Of a stretch of DNA of 64,000 nucleotides, positions 8,307-16,997 are shown piece after piece. Numbering within the stretch: the first letter of the stretch is position 1; each line of letters begins with the position of its first letter. This stretch comes from an uncultured Acidobacteriaceae bacterium (GTDB taxonomy: Bacteria; Acidobacteriota; Terriglobia; Terriglobales; Acidobacteriaceae). A program made the position numbers and the translations under genes. The notes beneath the pieces were generated by a model, which saw nothing but the letters and a program-made list of their open reading frames with translations, ran no database searches and was not told the DNA's origin. The stretch covers positions 124,001-188,000 of the forward strand of contig CAIWFH010000185.1 of the NCBI GenBank assembly GCA_903911925.1. The letters are read 5' to 3'.

Positions 8307-8801
8307 ATGGGCCTGATCATCCGCTCTTCCGCCATCCACGCCGCCGGCTGCTACACCACCACTCCGATCCGCAAGGGCGCGCGCGTCACGGAGTATACCG
8401 GCCATCGCCTGACCAAGGCGGAGGCCGATACAGCTTATGAAGAGTCGCCCATTACCTACCTGTTTGGACTGGGCGACGGCTCGATCGTCATCGACGGCCA
8501 TGCGACGGCCATGTTTATCAATCACAGCTGCGACGCCAACTGCGAAACCAGCGAAGAAAACAGCCGGGTCTGGATAAAGGCCATCCGCAACATTGCGGCG
8601 GGCGAGGAGATTACCTACGATTACTGTCTCTACGACGGAGGCGACGACGAGGCCCGGTGCAACTGCGGCGCAAAAGAATGCAGGGGCACCATGTATTCGC
8701 CGGAAGAAGTACGGCGGCGCAAAGCAGCTGAAAAGAAAGCCCTGATCAAGAAGAAGGGCAAGCGCAAAGCTGGAAAGGGAGCCCGAACGGCAAAGGCGTA
8801 G
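8307..8801 (+). CDS. SET-domain protein lysine methyltransferase with basic tail
   Basis: A compact SET protein of 164 aa. Key motifs are complete: FINHSCDANCE (residues 70-80, the NHSC knot that binds SAM), GEEITYDY (99-106, catalytic Tyr) and a post-SET CxCxxxxC (C118, C120, C125) that would bind zinc together with C75. From residue 136 the tail is dominated by Lys, Arg and Ala (KKKGKRKAGKGARTAKA), much like histone-H1 tails. I start at ATG 8307 with AAAGGAA 17-22 bases upstream; the open frame reaches 8202 but carries no family sequence. Bacterial relatives can methylate lysines of DNA-binding or other proteins. The target here is unknown. Confidence 0.85.
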   Translation: MGLIIRSSAIHAAGCYTTTPIRKGARVTEYTGHRLTKAEADTAYEESPITYLFGLGDGSIVIDGHATAMFINHSCDANCETSEENSRVWIKAIRNIAAGEEITYDYCLYDGGDDEARCNCGAKECRGTMYSPEEVRRRKAAEKKALIKKKGKRKAGKGARTAKA

Positions 8802-8928
8802 TTTCTGCCTTCCAGCCGCGGAGCCGAGCAAAGCTCTGCGGATTTCCACCCCACACCGACCAGCCCGGAACGATACAATCGCACCTGTAGCGCCTTGTTT
8901 TCAGGCGCATCAGGGAGCGGGTCCAACT

Positions 8929-10845
8929 ATGGGCTACCAGGTTCTGGCCAGGAAGTATCGTCCGCAACGCTTCGCCGACGTGGCTGGGCAGGATCACGTT
9001 ACCCGGACGCTGCTTAACGCGCTGAGCCAGGACCGCATTGCCCACGGCTACATATTCTCGGGACATCGCGGCATTGGCAAAACCACGATTGCCCGCATCG
9101 TGGCCCAGGCGCTGAATTGCCGGACAGCGATTGGCACACCGGAGCGGCCAACCCCGGAGCCCTGCGGCGTTTGCGACTCGTGCGTGGAGATTCGCCAGGG
9201 CAACGCCGTGGATGTGATCGAAATCGATGCGGCCACGAATCGCGGCATCGACGAGATTCGCGAACTGCGCGACGCCGCCCGCTATGCGCCGGCGCGGGAC
9301 CGCTACAAGATTTACATACTTGACGAAGCGCACCAGATTACCGATGCGGCCTTTAATGCGCTGCTGAAAACCCTGGAAGAGCCGCCGGCGCATGTGATTT
9401 TCATGATGGCGACGACGCAGCCCGAGGACATTCCGCAGACCATCCGCTCGCGCTGCCAGCACTTCAGCTTTCACGCCGTCAAGTTCGATGACATCCTGGC
9501 GCAGTTGAAGATGATCGCCGGCCACGAAGAAGTGACGGCGGAAAACGCGGCCCTGGCGCTGCTGGCCGAAGCCGGCGATGGATCGATGCGCGACGCGCTC
9601 AGCATCATGGACCAAGCCATTGCCTCGGCCCCGACAGAGAATGGCCGCGCGGTGCTTTCGACAGACCAGATTCGCGACCTGATGGGCTCGGTGCCCAACG
9701 CGGTGTTTGAGCGGCTGCTTGAAGCGGTGGCCGCGGGACAAAGCGCCGAGTTGATGGAACAGTTGAACCTGCTGGTGAACGCGGGGCACAGCCCTTCGTC
9801 GCTGGCGCGGCAAATGGTTCGCTACCTGCGCAATGCGTTGATGGCCAAACTGGGCGGAGAACAGACGGAACTGCTGCAAATCTCGGGCGACGAACGGGCA
9901 CGCGCCGGGCGCACGGCACTGCTGTTTACCGAAGAAGAGTTGACGCGGAACCTGCAGATCGTGCTTCGGACATTCGATGATTTGAATTACCGGCAGGAGC
10001 AGCGCTTCCACCTGGAGTTGGGCCTGCTGAAGCTGATTCATGCGCAGCGGCTTTTGCCGCTGGAGGAATTGCTGAGCGGCGTGGCAAGCGGCGCGGGTGT
10101 GCGCAGTGCTTCGCCGGCTTCCTCGCCGCGCACATCGGCTGCACCACCGCGTCCAGCTGTTTCCTCCGCTGCACCGCCTGCCGCGCCGCCTCTATCGCCC
10201 TTCGGACCAGGAAGCGGCAGCTGGAACGCCGGGCCGAGTTTGAAACAAAGCGCACAGGCCAGCCCGGTTGCGGAAATGGAGCGCTCTGCCCCTTTTGGCT
10301 CGCCGGCGCCGGTTACAGAAGCTTCTGCAATCCGCGCTCCAATTCCCTTCCCGGCCGCATCGAGTCCGGTGACCGGTTATGCATCCGGCGAAACTCTAAC
10401 TGAGGGCTCGCAGGCCTTATCGCCTCAAGTGGCCGTAGGCGCTCCGTCGATGGAGTCGCTTCGCCATGCTGTGGGCTGTGCGCTGGTGGAAGGCGGACAT
10501 GAATCTGCCGCGCAGTTGCTGGGCGCGGGCACGTGGACACTGGAAGCGACCAGCCTTCGCATCGACGTGGCCGGCATGGGCAAAAAGATGCTTGCCATCA
10601 CGGTGAACGCCGCCGCGGAAAAGATCATTCGCCAGGAACTGCAACGGCTGGGCGCGCCAACTCGTTTCATGATTGCGCCCGGCGCTGGAAGCGGCCAGAC
10701 CGGTGCGGCACAGGCCGGGCCCTCTTCGCTGCCACCGGCAGCTGGCAGCGTTCGGGAAGCAGCGCTGGCAAATCCGCTAGTCCAGCGGGCCAAGGAGATT
10801 TTCAAGGCGGAGATTCTCAGCGTTATCGATCTCCGCGCTAGGTAG
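8929..10845 (+). CDS. dnaX: DNA polymerase III subunit gamma/tau
   Basis: Clamp-loader ATPase of the replisome. Walker A GHRGIGKTT (about residue 45), a zinc site with CGVCDSC, the DEAH box ILDEAHQ and the SRC motif (SRCQHFSF, about 178) are all present. Domain III follows to about residue 370. Residues 385-520 are a Pro/Ala/Ser-rich linker, and a C-terminal domain of about 110 residues closes the protein, as expected for tau. I saw no strong slippery site for a gamma frameshift. It leads the usual dnaX-ybaB-recR cluster. Confidence 0.96.
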   Translation: MGYQVLARKYRPQRFADVAGQDHVTRTLLNALSQDRIAHGYIFSGHRGIGKTTIARIVAQALNCRTAIGTPERPTPEPCGVCDSCVEIRQGNAVDVIEIDAATNRGIDEIRELRDAARYAPARDRYKIYILDEAHQITDAAFNALLKTLEEPPAHVIFMMATTQPEDIPQTIRSRCQHFSFHAVKFDDILAQLKMIAGHEEVTAENAALALLAEAGDGSMRDALSIMDQAIASAPTENGRAVLSTDQIRDLMGSVPNAVFERLLEAVAAGQSAELMEQLNLLVNAGHSPSSLARQMVRYLRNALMAKLGGEQTELLQISGDERARAGRTALLFTEEELTRNLQIVLRTFDDLNYRQEQRFHLELGLLKLIHAQRLLPLEELLSGVASGAGVRSASPASSPRTSAAPPRPAVSSAAPPAAPPLSPFGPGSGSWNAGPSLKQSAQASPVAEMERSAPFGSPAPVTEASAIRAPIPFPAASSPVTGYASGETLTEGSQALSPQVAVGAPSMESLRHAVGCALVEGGHESAAQLLGAGTWTLEATSLRIDVAGMGKKMLAITVNAAAEKIIRQELQRLGAPTRFMIAPGAGSGQTGAAQAGPSSLPPAAGSVREAALANPLVQRAKEIFKAEILSVIDLRAR

Positions 10846-10872
10846 GCGTTCGCTCAATTGAGGAGAAATGCC

Positions 10873-11199
10873 ATGATCAATCCACTCAAGATTTCTGAGA
10901 TGCTTTCCCAGGCGAACCACATGCAGGAAGAGGTCCAGCGGAAGCTGGGCCAGACCGTGGTGGAAGCGTCGAGCGGCGGCGGGGCGGTGACCGCGACCAT
11001 GAACGGCAAGAAGGAGCTCATCAAACTGCACATTGACCCCGCGGCAGTGATTGGGCTGAGCGGTGAAAAGCCGGATGTGGAGATGCTGGAGGACCTGGTG
11101 GTGGCCGCGGTGAACGAAGCCGGGCGCAAGGCCGACGAGGCCATGCAGTCGAGCCTTCAAGGGATGCTGGGCGGGTTGAAGATTCCGGGGCTCGGCTGA
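10873..11199 (+). CDS. ybaB: YbaB/EbfC nucleoid-associated protein
   Basis: A 108-aa DNA-binding protein of the YbaB family that forms dimers with helical arms. The diagnostic stretch LGQTVVEASSGGGAVTATMNGKKE (residues 24-47) and the C-terminal EDLVVAAVNEA helix are clear. The ATG at 10873 sits seven bases after AGGAGA; the in-frame TTG at 10858 has no such site. It lies 27 bases behind dnaX, the standard arrangement with dnaX and recR. Confidence 0.93.
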   Translation: MINPLKISEMLSQANHMQEEVQRKLGQTVVEASSGGGAVTATMNGKKELIKLHIDPAAVIGLSGEKPDVEMLEDLVVAAVNEAGRKADEAMQSSLQGMLGGLKIPGLG

Positions 11200-11231
11200 A
11201 ATTCGCAATTGAATCGACGTGGGAGGTCACG

Positions 11232-12182
11232 ATGGTTGTGGAAATCAATCGCAGGAAGTTCTTGACACTGGGCGCAGCGGCCGGCGCGGTTGCCGCGGCG
11301 CCACGCTGGATGCTGGCGCAAGCCGCGCCTGCCACGGACATGGTGGCCACCGCGCGCGCTGGTGCGCTTAATACTCCGATCAAGACAACCAAGCTCTATG
11401 ACAACGTCTACCTGTTGCAAGGTGCGGGCGGGAACATGGCGCTGCAAACCGGTCCCGATGGCAATATTCTCATCGACTCCAGCTTTGCCACCGCTGCGCC
11501 GAAGATTCGCGAGGCGATTGCGGCAGTTGGGAAAGGCGCTCCCCACGCTTTGATCAACACCCATTGGCACTTTGACCACACAGACGGGAATGAGGCGTTG
11601 CATGCGGCGGGGTTTAGCATACTCGCTCATCAAAACACCCGCGAGCGGCTCTCGACGCCGCAAACCATGAAGATGTTTCACGCCACCCTGCCTGCCGCTC
11701 CAGTTGGCGCGCTGCCGACCGTCACCTTCGACCAGACCATGCAGATTTGGCAAAACGGCGATTCGCTTGAACTTGTGCACTTTGACCCAGCGCACACCGA
11801 CACCGATATTTACATTCACTTTCACAATGCCGATGTTCTGCACCTGGGCGACACCTGGTTCAACGGGTTTTATCCGTTTATTGACGAGGGCACAGGCGGC
11901 ACCATCGGCGGCATGATTACAGCAGGCGAGAACGCCCTGGCGGTGGCCAACGACAAGACCAAGATTATCCCAGGTCACGGGCCGCTGGGAACGAAGAGCG
12001 AGTTCAAGGCGTTTAACGACATGCTGTCAGGGGTACGCGACCGGGTGTTGGCGCTGAAGAAGGCCGGCGCTTCAGAAGAAGAGGCAGTGGCCAAGAAACC
12101 GACGGCGGAGTTTGACGCCGGATGGGGCAAGGGCATGATGAGCCCGGACGCATTTGCCGGCATTGTTTACAGGACTCTTTAG
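11232..12182 (+). CDS. Tat-exported MBL-fold metallohydrolase
   Basis: Metallo-beta-lactamase superfamily protein of 316 aa. The N-terminus NRRKFLTLGAAAGAVAAAP is a twin-arginine signal. The metal site reads INTHWHFDHTDGN (HxHxDH, about residue 110), with further ligands in the PAHTDTD segment (about 188) and IPGHGPLG (about 245). These point to a dinuclear zinc hydrolase of the quinoprotein-relay / B3-like type, active in the periplasm after folding in the cytoplasm. The substrate cannot be read. It is inserted between ybaB and recR, which are normally adjacent, and is on the same strand, so it may share their transcript. Confidence 0.85.
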   Translation: MVVEINRRKFLTLGAAAGAVAAAPRWMLAQAAPATDMVATARAGALNTPIKTTKLYDNVYLLQGAGGNMALQTGPDGNILIDSSFATAAPKIREAIAAVGKGAPHALINTHWHFDHTDGNEALHAAGFSILAHQNTRERLSTPQTMKMFHATLPAAPVGALPTVTFDQTMQIWQNGDSLELVHFDPAHTDTDIYIHFHNADVLHLGDTWFNGFYPFIDEGTGGTIGGMITAGENALAVANDKTKIIPGHGPLGTKSEFKAFNDMLSGVRDRVLALKKAGASEEEAVAKKPTAEFDAGWGKGMMSPDAFAGIVYRTL

Positions 12183-12234
12183 TGCGGCCTGACGCGATGA
12201 TCGGTCTCAAAGAGAAGCAGCGGAGGCGCAAATC

Positions 12235-12846
12235 GTGGCACGCTATGCCGAGCCCATGGCCCGGCTGATTGAAGAACTGAAGAAGCTTCCCGGCGTGGGC
12301 GCCAAAAGCGCGCAGCGGTTCGCCTTCCATATTCTGCGCTCGACGGATGAAGACGCGGCGGCGCTGGCCGAGGCGGTGCGCGAGCTTAAAGTGAGCCTGC
12401 GCCTGTGCTCCATCTGCAACAACGTTACAGACGTCGATCCCTGCGCCTACTGTGCCAGCCCCACGCGCAACCAGCGCCTGGTTTGCGTGGTGGAGGAGCC
12501 TACCAGCATTGCCGCTGTGGAGCGTGCGCGCGGCGCCCAGGGAGGCTACCAGGGCGTCTATCACGTGCTGCATGGAACCTTGTCGCCTCTGCACGGGGTG
12601 GGACCGGACCAGCTTCGCACGCGCACACTGGTGGGGCGGGTGGAGCGCGGCGAAGTGGACGAAGTGATTGTGGCCACCAGCCCGACGCTGGAAGGCGAAG
12701 CCACGGCGGATTGGCTGGCCGGGGCTCTGCGCGGATTCAAGGTAAAGATCACGCGCATTGCTACCGGCGTGCCGGCCGGAAGCGATATCGAGTATGCGGA
12801 TGAGGTCACCATGGCGAGGGCCATGGAGGGGCGGCGGGAGTTGTAG
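12235..12846 (+). CDS. recR: Recombination mediator RecR
   Basis: Helps load RecA on gapped DNA with RecF and RecO. The 203-aa protein has the N-terminal HhH segment LKKLPGVGAKSAQRFAF, the C4 zinc finger CSICNNVTDVDPCAYC (about residues 57-72) and a Toprim domain from about residue 80 (LVCVVEEPTSIAAVE, then SPTLEGEATADWLA). The GTG start at 12235 is preceded by GGAGG. Apart from the MBL gene, it keeps its usual place behind dnaX-ybaB. Confidence 0.95.
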   Translation: MARYAEPMARLIEELKKLPGVGAKSAQRFAFHILRSTDEDAAALAEAVRELKVSLRLCSICNNVTDVDPCAYCASPTRNQRLVCVVEEPTSIAAVERARGAQGGYQGVYHVLHGTLSPLHGVGPDQLRTRTLVGRVERGEVDEVIVATSPTLEGEATADWLAGALRGFKVKITRIATGVPAGSDIEYADEVTMARAMEGRREL

Positions 12847-12899
12847 CCCTCTCGCGGTCCTGCATCTTTGGGTTAGGAAGGTTGGCGTACGGGCAGATT

Positions 12900-14789
12900 A
12901 TGACGGAAAGACACGAACACTCTGCAACCTGGCCTCGGCGCAGTTTTCTGAAGGCTGGGACTCTACTTGCTTTGCAACCGGTCAGGCACCTGGCGGCATT
13001 TTCAATGCCGGTCGAAGATTCGGGCCAGAGAAAGGTCCCCGGAGCCACGCAGCCGGCCTCGCCGGAGTGGATGAAGGATCTCATTATTTACGAGATCGCA
13101 ACCAAGGGATTCACCTCGCCGAACGGCCCTGAAAGCGGCACATTCAACAGTCTGCGTGAGAAGCTCACCTACCTCACGGAACTGGGCATCACCGGCATCT
13201 GGCTGACCGGTTACTCGCTGTGCGATCCTCGGCACTTCTACAACATCTGGACCCAGTATGCGGTGATTGAGCCGGACAAGTTCGATCCCACGCTGGGCAC
13301 GGCAGCAGAATTTAGAGCATTGATCGATGAAGCTCACCGCCGCGGGATCAAGGTTTTTCTGGATGTGATTACGCACGGACTCATGCCTGAAAGCTCCGCA
13401 GTCAAGACGCACCCCGAATGGTTCCGCGGGGGCAGCTGGGGCATGACGGATTTTGACTGGACCGGCGGCCACACGGATCTGGATGACTGGTGGGTGAAAA
13501 TCTACAGCGATTTTGTGACCGTCTATGGCGTGGACGGCTACCGTCTGGACGTGGGCATCTATCGCCCGGACCTGTGGGAGCGCATCCGGCAAAATGCAGC
13601 CGCTGCCGGGCATCCGATCGTGATTTGGGAAGAAGGAGGCACCGCAATTCACGGCGTCACCGACTTTACGCAAACGCAGACCCCCATCAGCACCGACCAG
13701 ACGAAGGTGGGAGTTCTGAATGAGATTCTGGTCAATGATCTCCCCGGCTTTTACGCCCGGAAGTTTGGCCGGGCAGGTTTCTACGAAGTTGAAGTTCAAT
13801 ACAAGGATGGCAGTTCGACCAAAGGGAGTTCCCGTGGCGAGGGACAGCTTGGCGTTCGCTTGGCAGGACTTTCAGCTGACAGGGTGGGAAGGTCAGACCC
13901 AAGACCGGACGGACTGCCCGACGTGAAGATCAGGCTTGAAAATGTAGCTCCGAAGCCGATCGCGGACATCGCCGTGCGCAGCGACATGGGCGAACACTGG
14001 CAACAGCAGCCTGAGGGATGGGGAAACAAGCCGCTCTATCTGGATGTTCCAGAGTCGTCGGGGCAGTTGACTGCCGGACCGGCGATTGACATTCAGATCG
14101 GGACGCTTGAGTGGGGATCGTCAGTCGAACTGAGTTGCCACGACGATGGCTGGGAAGGCTATCCGCTGGACAAGAATCCCTACGTGGCACAGGGAAGCCG
14201 GTCGCTCTTCGGCTACTCGGTCTTGTTTTCACCGATGATTCCGATCTTTTTCTCCGGGGAGGAATTCGACGCGACCTTCCACGCGCTGCCGGGCTTGTCG
14301 CCGCATCTTTACGGCGACAAGGATGCGGGAAAGGGACGCTGGCTCTACGGCGCCCAGATCGACTGGAACGATTTGAAAGAAGCGCGGCACAGTGGAATGC
14401 TGGCCGATGTCACGAAAATGCTGGCGATCCGGAAGAGATTTTCGAAGGCGCTGGCGATGTGCGCGGGAGGGCAGGAGCCGAACCTTAAGGCGGTGAACTT
14501 TGAAGCGGATATCAAGGTGCCGGTCCCGTATGTGCGCTGGGATGACCGGGGCGCAATCGTAATCGCCGCCAATCGGAACCGGGATAAGAATGCAGATATG
14601 CGGTTGAAGCTCGACCTTTCGGGCATCGGGCATAGCGGTCACAAAAGTTATATCGTCACCGATCTCTGGTCGGCGATTGAGCCGAAGAGATTGACTGAGG
14701 AGGAACTAAAGAACTTCCGGTGCGAGGTGAAGCGGGATGGAATCGCCGGCGGCGGGCTGGCGGTTCTCAGGATTCAGTGGGCCGAATGA
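12900..14789 (+). CDS. Exported GH13 alpha-amylase family protein with an inserted domain
   Basis: Glycoside hydrolase family 13, 629 aa. A twin-arginine-like export signal is seen (WPRRSFLKAGTLLAL). The TIM barrel starts near residue 65 (IYEIATKGF). Region II, GVDGYRLDVG, gives the nucleophile Asp (about 214); region III, IVIWEEGG, gives the acid/base Glu (about 243); region I is weak (FLDVITHG). Region IV (SCHDDGW) appears only near residue 413, because about 120 residues with beta-sandwich character (ENVAPKPIADIAVRSDMG) are inserted between III and IV. Substrate unknown; alpha-glucan or trehalose-type chemistry is possible. The ATG at 12900 is chosen over TTG 12882, whose purine run has no spacing. 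Confidence 0.8.
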   Translation: MTERHEHSATWPRRSFLKAGTLLALQPVRHLAAFSMPVEDSGQRKVPGATQPASPEWMKDLIIYEIATKGFTSPNGPESGTFNSLREKLTYLTELGITGIWLTGYSLCDPRHFYNIWTQYAVIEPDKFDPTLGTAAEFRALIDEAHRRGIKVFLDVITHGLMPESSAVKTHPEWFRGGSWGMTDFDWTGGHTDLDDWWVKIYSDFVTVYGVDGYRLDVGIYRPDLWERIRQNAAAAGHPIVIWEEGGTAIHGVTDFTQTQTPISTDQTKVGVLNEILVNDLPGFYARKFGRAGFYEVEVQYKDGSSTKGSSRGEGQLGVRLAGLSADRVGRSDPRPDGLPDVKIRLENVAPKPIADIAVRSDMGEHWQQQPEGWGNKPLYLDVPESSGQLTAGPAIDIQIGTLEWGSSVELSCHDDGWEGYPLDKNPYVAQGSRSLFGYSVLFSPMIPIFFSGEEFDATFHALPGLSPHLYGDKDAGKGRWLYGAQIDWNDLKEARHSGMLADVTKMLAIRKRFSKALAMCAGGQEPNLKAVNFEADIKVPVPYVRWDDRGAIVIAANRNRDKNADMRLKLDLSGIGHSGHKSYIVTDLWSAIEPKRLTEEELKNFRCEVKRDGIAGGGLAVLRIQWAE

Positions 14790-14924
14790 AGCGCGGGTAG
14801 GTGCGAGCAATTCTCACAGGCGGCGCGACAACAAACAATTCACTGTCTTGGAAATCTCTCGAGGGCCGCGAGGCCACGGAACCAAATCAGGCCTGGGCGA
14901 TCCGGCGCCTGGCCAGACTCTCCC

Positions 14925-15305
14925 TTAGCCTGCGTAGGCGCGCAGGCGGCTCAGCAAGTCCTGCGGGTGAACGGGCTTGGCCAGAATCTCAAATTCGTAA
15001 CCCTGGGTTCGCGCTCTTTCAAGCAAGTCGGCTGTTGCGGCCTGACCTGAGAAAAGCAGAATCTTGATCTTGGGCATGAGACCGCGGACCTGGATGGCTG
15101 CGTCGATGCCGTTGAGGCCGCCCATGATGACGTCGGAGATGAGCATGTCCGGCTGGAAAGTGGGCACCAGTTCGAGGGCCTTTTCACCGGAGTAGACCGC
15201 GCGCGCCTCAAAGCCGCTTTGATTGAGAATCATTGCCAACGTGTCGGCGATCACCCGCTCGTCGTCGGCCACCAGCACTTTGGGTTTTCCATTCGTCTCG
15301 GGCAT
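14925..15305 (-). CDS. Single-domain response regulator (receiver only)
   Basis: A 126-aa CheY-type receiver. Acidic pair VADDE (about residue 12), phosphorylated Asp in LISDVIMGG (about 58), the Thr/Ser switch position in LLFSGQAA and the conserved Lys in LAKPVHP (about 110) are all seen. There is no output domain, so it must act through protein contacts, or as a phosphate relay. ATG 15305 has a good AAGGAG upstream; the frame runs on to 15380 but only the shorter form starts like a receiver. No histidine kinase is adjacent, so its partner is unknown. Confidence 0.9.
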   Translation of the reverse strand: MPETNGKPKVLVADDERVIADTLAMILNQSGFEARAVYSGEKALELVPTFQPDMLISDVIMGGLNGIDAAIQVRGLMPKIKILLFSGQAATADLLERARTQGYEFEILAKPVHPQDLLSRLRAYAG

Positions 15306-15470
15306 AATCTCCTTAAGGCTTTCCCTGGACCACACATTCTTGCCCGAGCGGTCAACAGCCTGCAACCTAACATTTCGCAATCGCGCGGTAACTCATTCGG
15401 CGAATTTCTATAGCACGATGATACCCTTGGCGGCGTTCAAATGTCCACGGTTTTTGAAAAAAAGCACCGC

Positions 15471-15491
15471 GAGTACCGAAAAAACGTACTC
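15471..15491. promoter_or_regulatory. Inverted repeat upstream of the ABC transporter operon
   Basis: GAGTAC (15471-15476) and GTACTC (15486-15491) form 6-bp arms around an A-rich 9-base centre, about 130 bases ahead of the ATPase start and inside an AT-rich 240-base gap. It may be an operator for a dimeric regulator. No regulator gene is adjacent. Confidence 0.3.
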
Positions 15492-15620
15492 TGCAGGAGC
15501 AAACTTTCACTCGATACCGCAACCCGAGACTCATTCATCTGAAAGTAGCAGAAAATCCATACACTTGCGAAATAACTTGCCGGGCACTAGTCAGGCAAAT
15601 CCCCTACTGGAGGGCCATGC

Positions 15621-16997
15621 ATGCTGGAATCGGTTGCCAACATTTTAGACTCCGCCGCCGTGCCTGAAGCAATCATTCGCGCGGAAAAAATTGAAAAATT
15701 TTACGCGCAACCGAGCCAGAACCGTATCCAGGTAATCGCGGCAACCGACCTTGAAATTGTGCCCGGAGAGATTGTGGCGTTGCTTGGCCCGTCGGGCTCA
15801 GGCAAGTCAACCATGCTGCGGATGTTGAGCGGGCTCTCAACTCCAACCTCCGGCCAGGTTTACTGGCACGACAAGCCGATTGCCGATGCGGAAATCAACG
15901 TGTCGATCGTCTTCCAGAGCTTTGCGCTTTTCCCCTGGTTGACGGTGCTTGAAAATGTGGAGGCTCCGCTGCAGGCACGCGGCGTGGAACCGGGCGAACG
16001 CCACAACCGCAGCATGAAGATGCTGGATACGGTGGGTTTGGACGGCTTTGAGGCCGCATATCCCAAAGAGTTGTCAGGCGGGATGAAGCAGCGGGTCGGC
16101 TTTGCCCGGGCCCTGGTGGTGGAGCCGGAGGTGCTGTTCATGGACGAGCCTTTCAGCGCCCTGGACGTGCTGACGGCGGAGAACCTGCGCAGCGAACTGC
16201 TGGAGCTTTGGGCCAACAAAACCATGCCCACCAAAGCGGTCTTCCTGGTAACGCACAACATTGAAGAAGCTGTGCTGCTGGCCGACCGCATCATCGTGCT
16301 GGGCCGGAACCCAGGGCACATTCGGACCGATTTCAAGGTGCAGTTGGCACAGCCACGCGACCGCAAGTCGCAGCCGTTTACCGAACTGGTCGACTACATC
16401 TACAAGGTGCTGACCAAGCCCGACGTGGCCCCCGAGGCAGCTCCCGAACAGCAGACCAAGGTACGTGACCAGAGGCAGATGCACTACCAGATGCTGCCGC
16501 ATGCACGGCCCGGCGGCATTGCCGGCCTGCTTGAACTGCTGCTGGACAAGGGGGGCCGCGAGGACATCTACCGCCTGGCCGACGACCTGAGCTTCGAAAT
16601 CGACGACTTGCTACCGATTGTGGATGCCGCCCAATTGCTCGGCTTCCTGACGGTTGAAGAAGGAGACGCGGCCATCACGGAGAGCGGCACGCAGTTTGCC
16701 AACTCAGAGATTTTGCGGCAGAAGGAGTTGTTCAGGACGGCTGCCGTGGACAACGTGCTGCTGCTGCGCCAGATTCGCCGGGCGCTGGAATCAAAGAGCG
16801 ATCACACCATTCCCGAGGACTTTTTCCTGGATATGCTGGACGAGCAGTTCAGCGAGGAGGAGTGCCTGCTCCAGATGGAGACGGCAGTTGCCTGGGGCCG
16901 GTACGCGGAGTTATTCGACTACGACGCAGGACGCCGCCGGTTTGTGCTGCCCGACATGCAGGAAGATGAGATCGCCGCCAGCAAGGAGAGCGAGTGA
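15621..16997 (+). CDS. NitT/TauT-type ABC transporter ATPase with C-terminal AAA-associated domain
   Basis: ATP-binding subunit of an anion-type importer, 458 aa. Walker A GPSGSGKST (about residue 58), Q-loop FQSFALFPW, signature LSGGMKQR and Walker B VLFMDEPFSALD are in order. After about residue 270 comes an extra domain of about 170 residues with the features of the AAA-associated C-terminal domain (helical, begins near HARPGGIAGLLELL, ends with DAGRRRFVLPDM). It probably senses a ligand or contacts the permease. The ATG at 15621 has TGGAGGG upstream. It overlaps the permease gene by 4 bases (GTGA), so the two are translationally coupled. Confidence 0.9.
   Translation: MLESVANILDSAAVPEAIIRAEKIEKFYAQPSQNRIQVIAATDLEIVPGEIVALLGPSGSGKSTMLRMLSGLSTPTSGQVYWHDKPIADAEINVSIVFQSFALFPWLTVLENVEAPLQARGVEPGERHNRSMKMLDTVGLDGFEAAYPKELSGGMKQRVGFARALVVEPEVLFMDEPFSALDVLTAENLRSELLELWANKTMPTKAVFLVTHNIEEAVLLADRIIVLGRNPGHIRTDFKVQLAQPRDRKSQPFTELVDYIYKVLTKPDVAPEAAPEQQTKVRDQRQMHYQMLPHARPGGIAGLLELLLDKGGREDIYRLADDLSFEIDDLLPIVDAAQLLGFLTVEEGDAAITESGTQFANSEILRQKELFRTAAVDNVLLLRQIRRALESKSDHTIPEDFFLDMLDEQFSEEECLLQMETAVAWGRYAELFDYDAGRRRFVLPDMQEDEIAASKESE

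Noticed and set aside
8746..10041. 431-codon minus-strand frame over dnaX
   Set aside because: It is antisense to well conserved dnaX; the protein has no motif and arises from GC-rich codons.
10570..10590. Possible dnaX frameshift site at a run of A
   Set aside because: A run of only five A at the far 3' part of the gene is too short and misplaced to make gamma.
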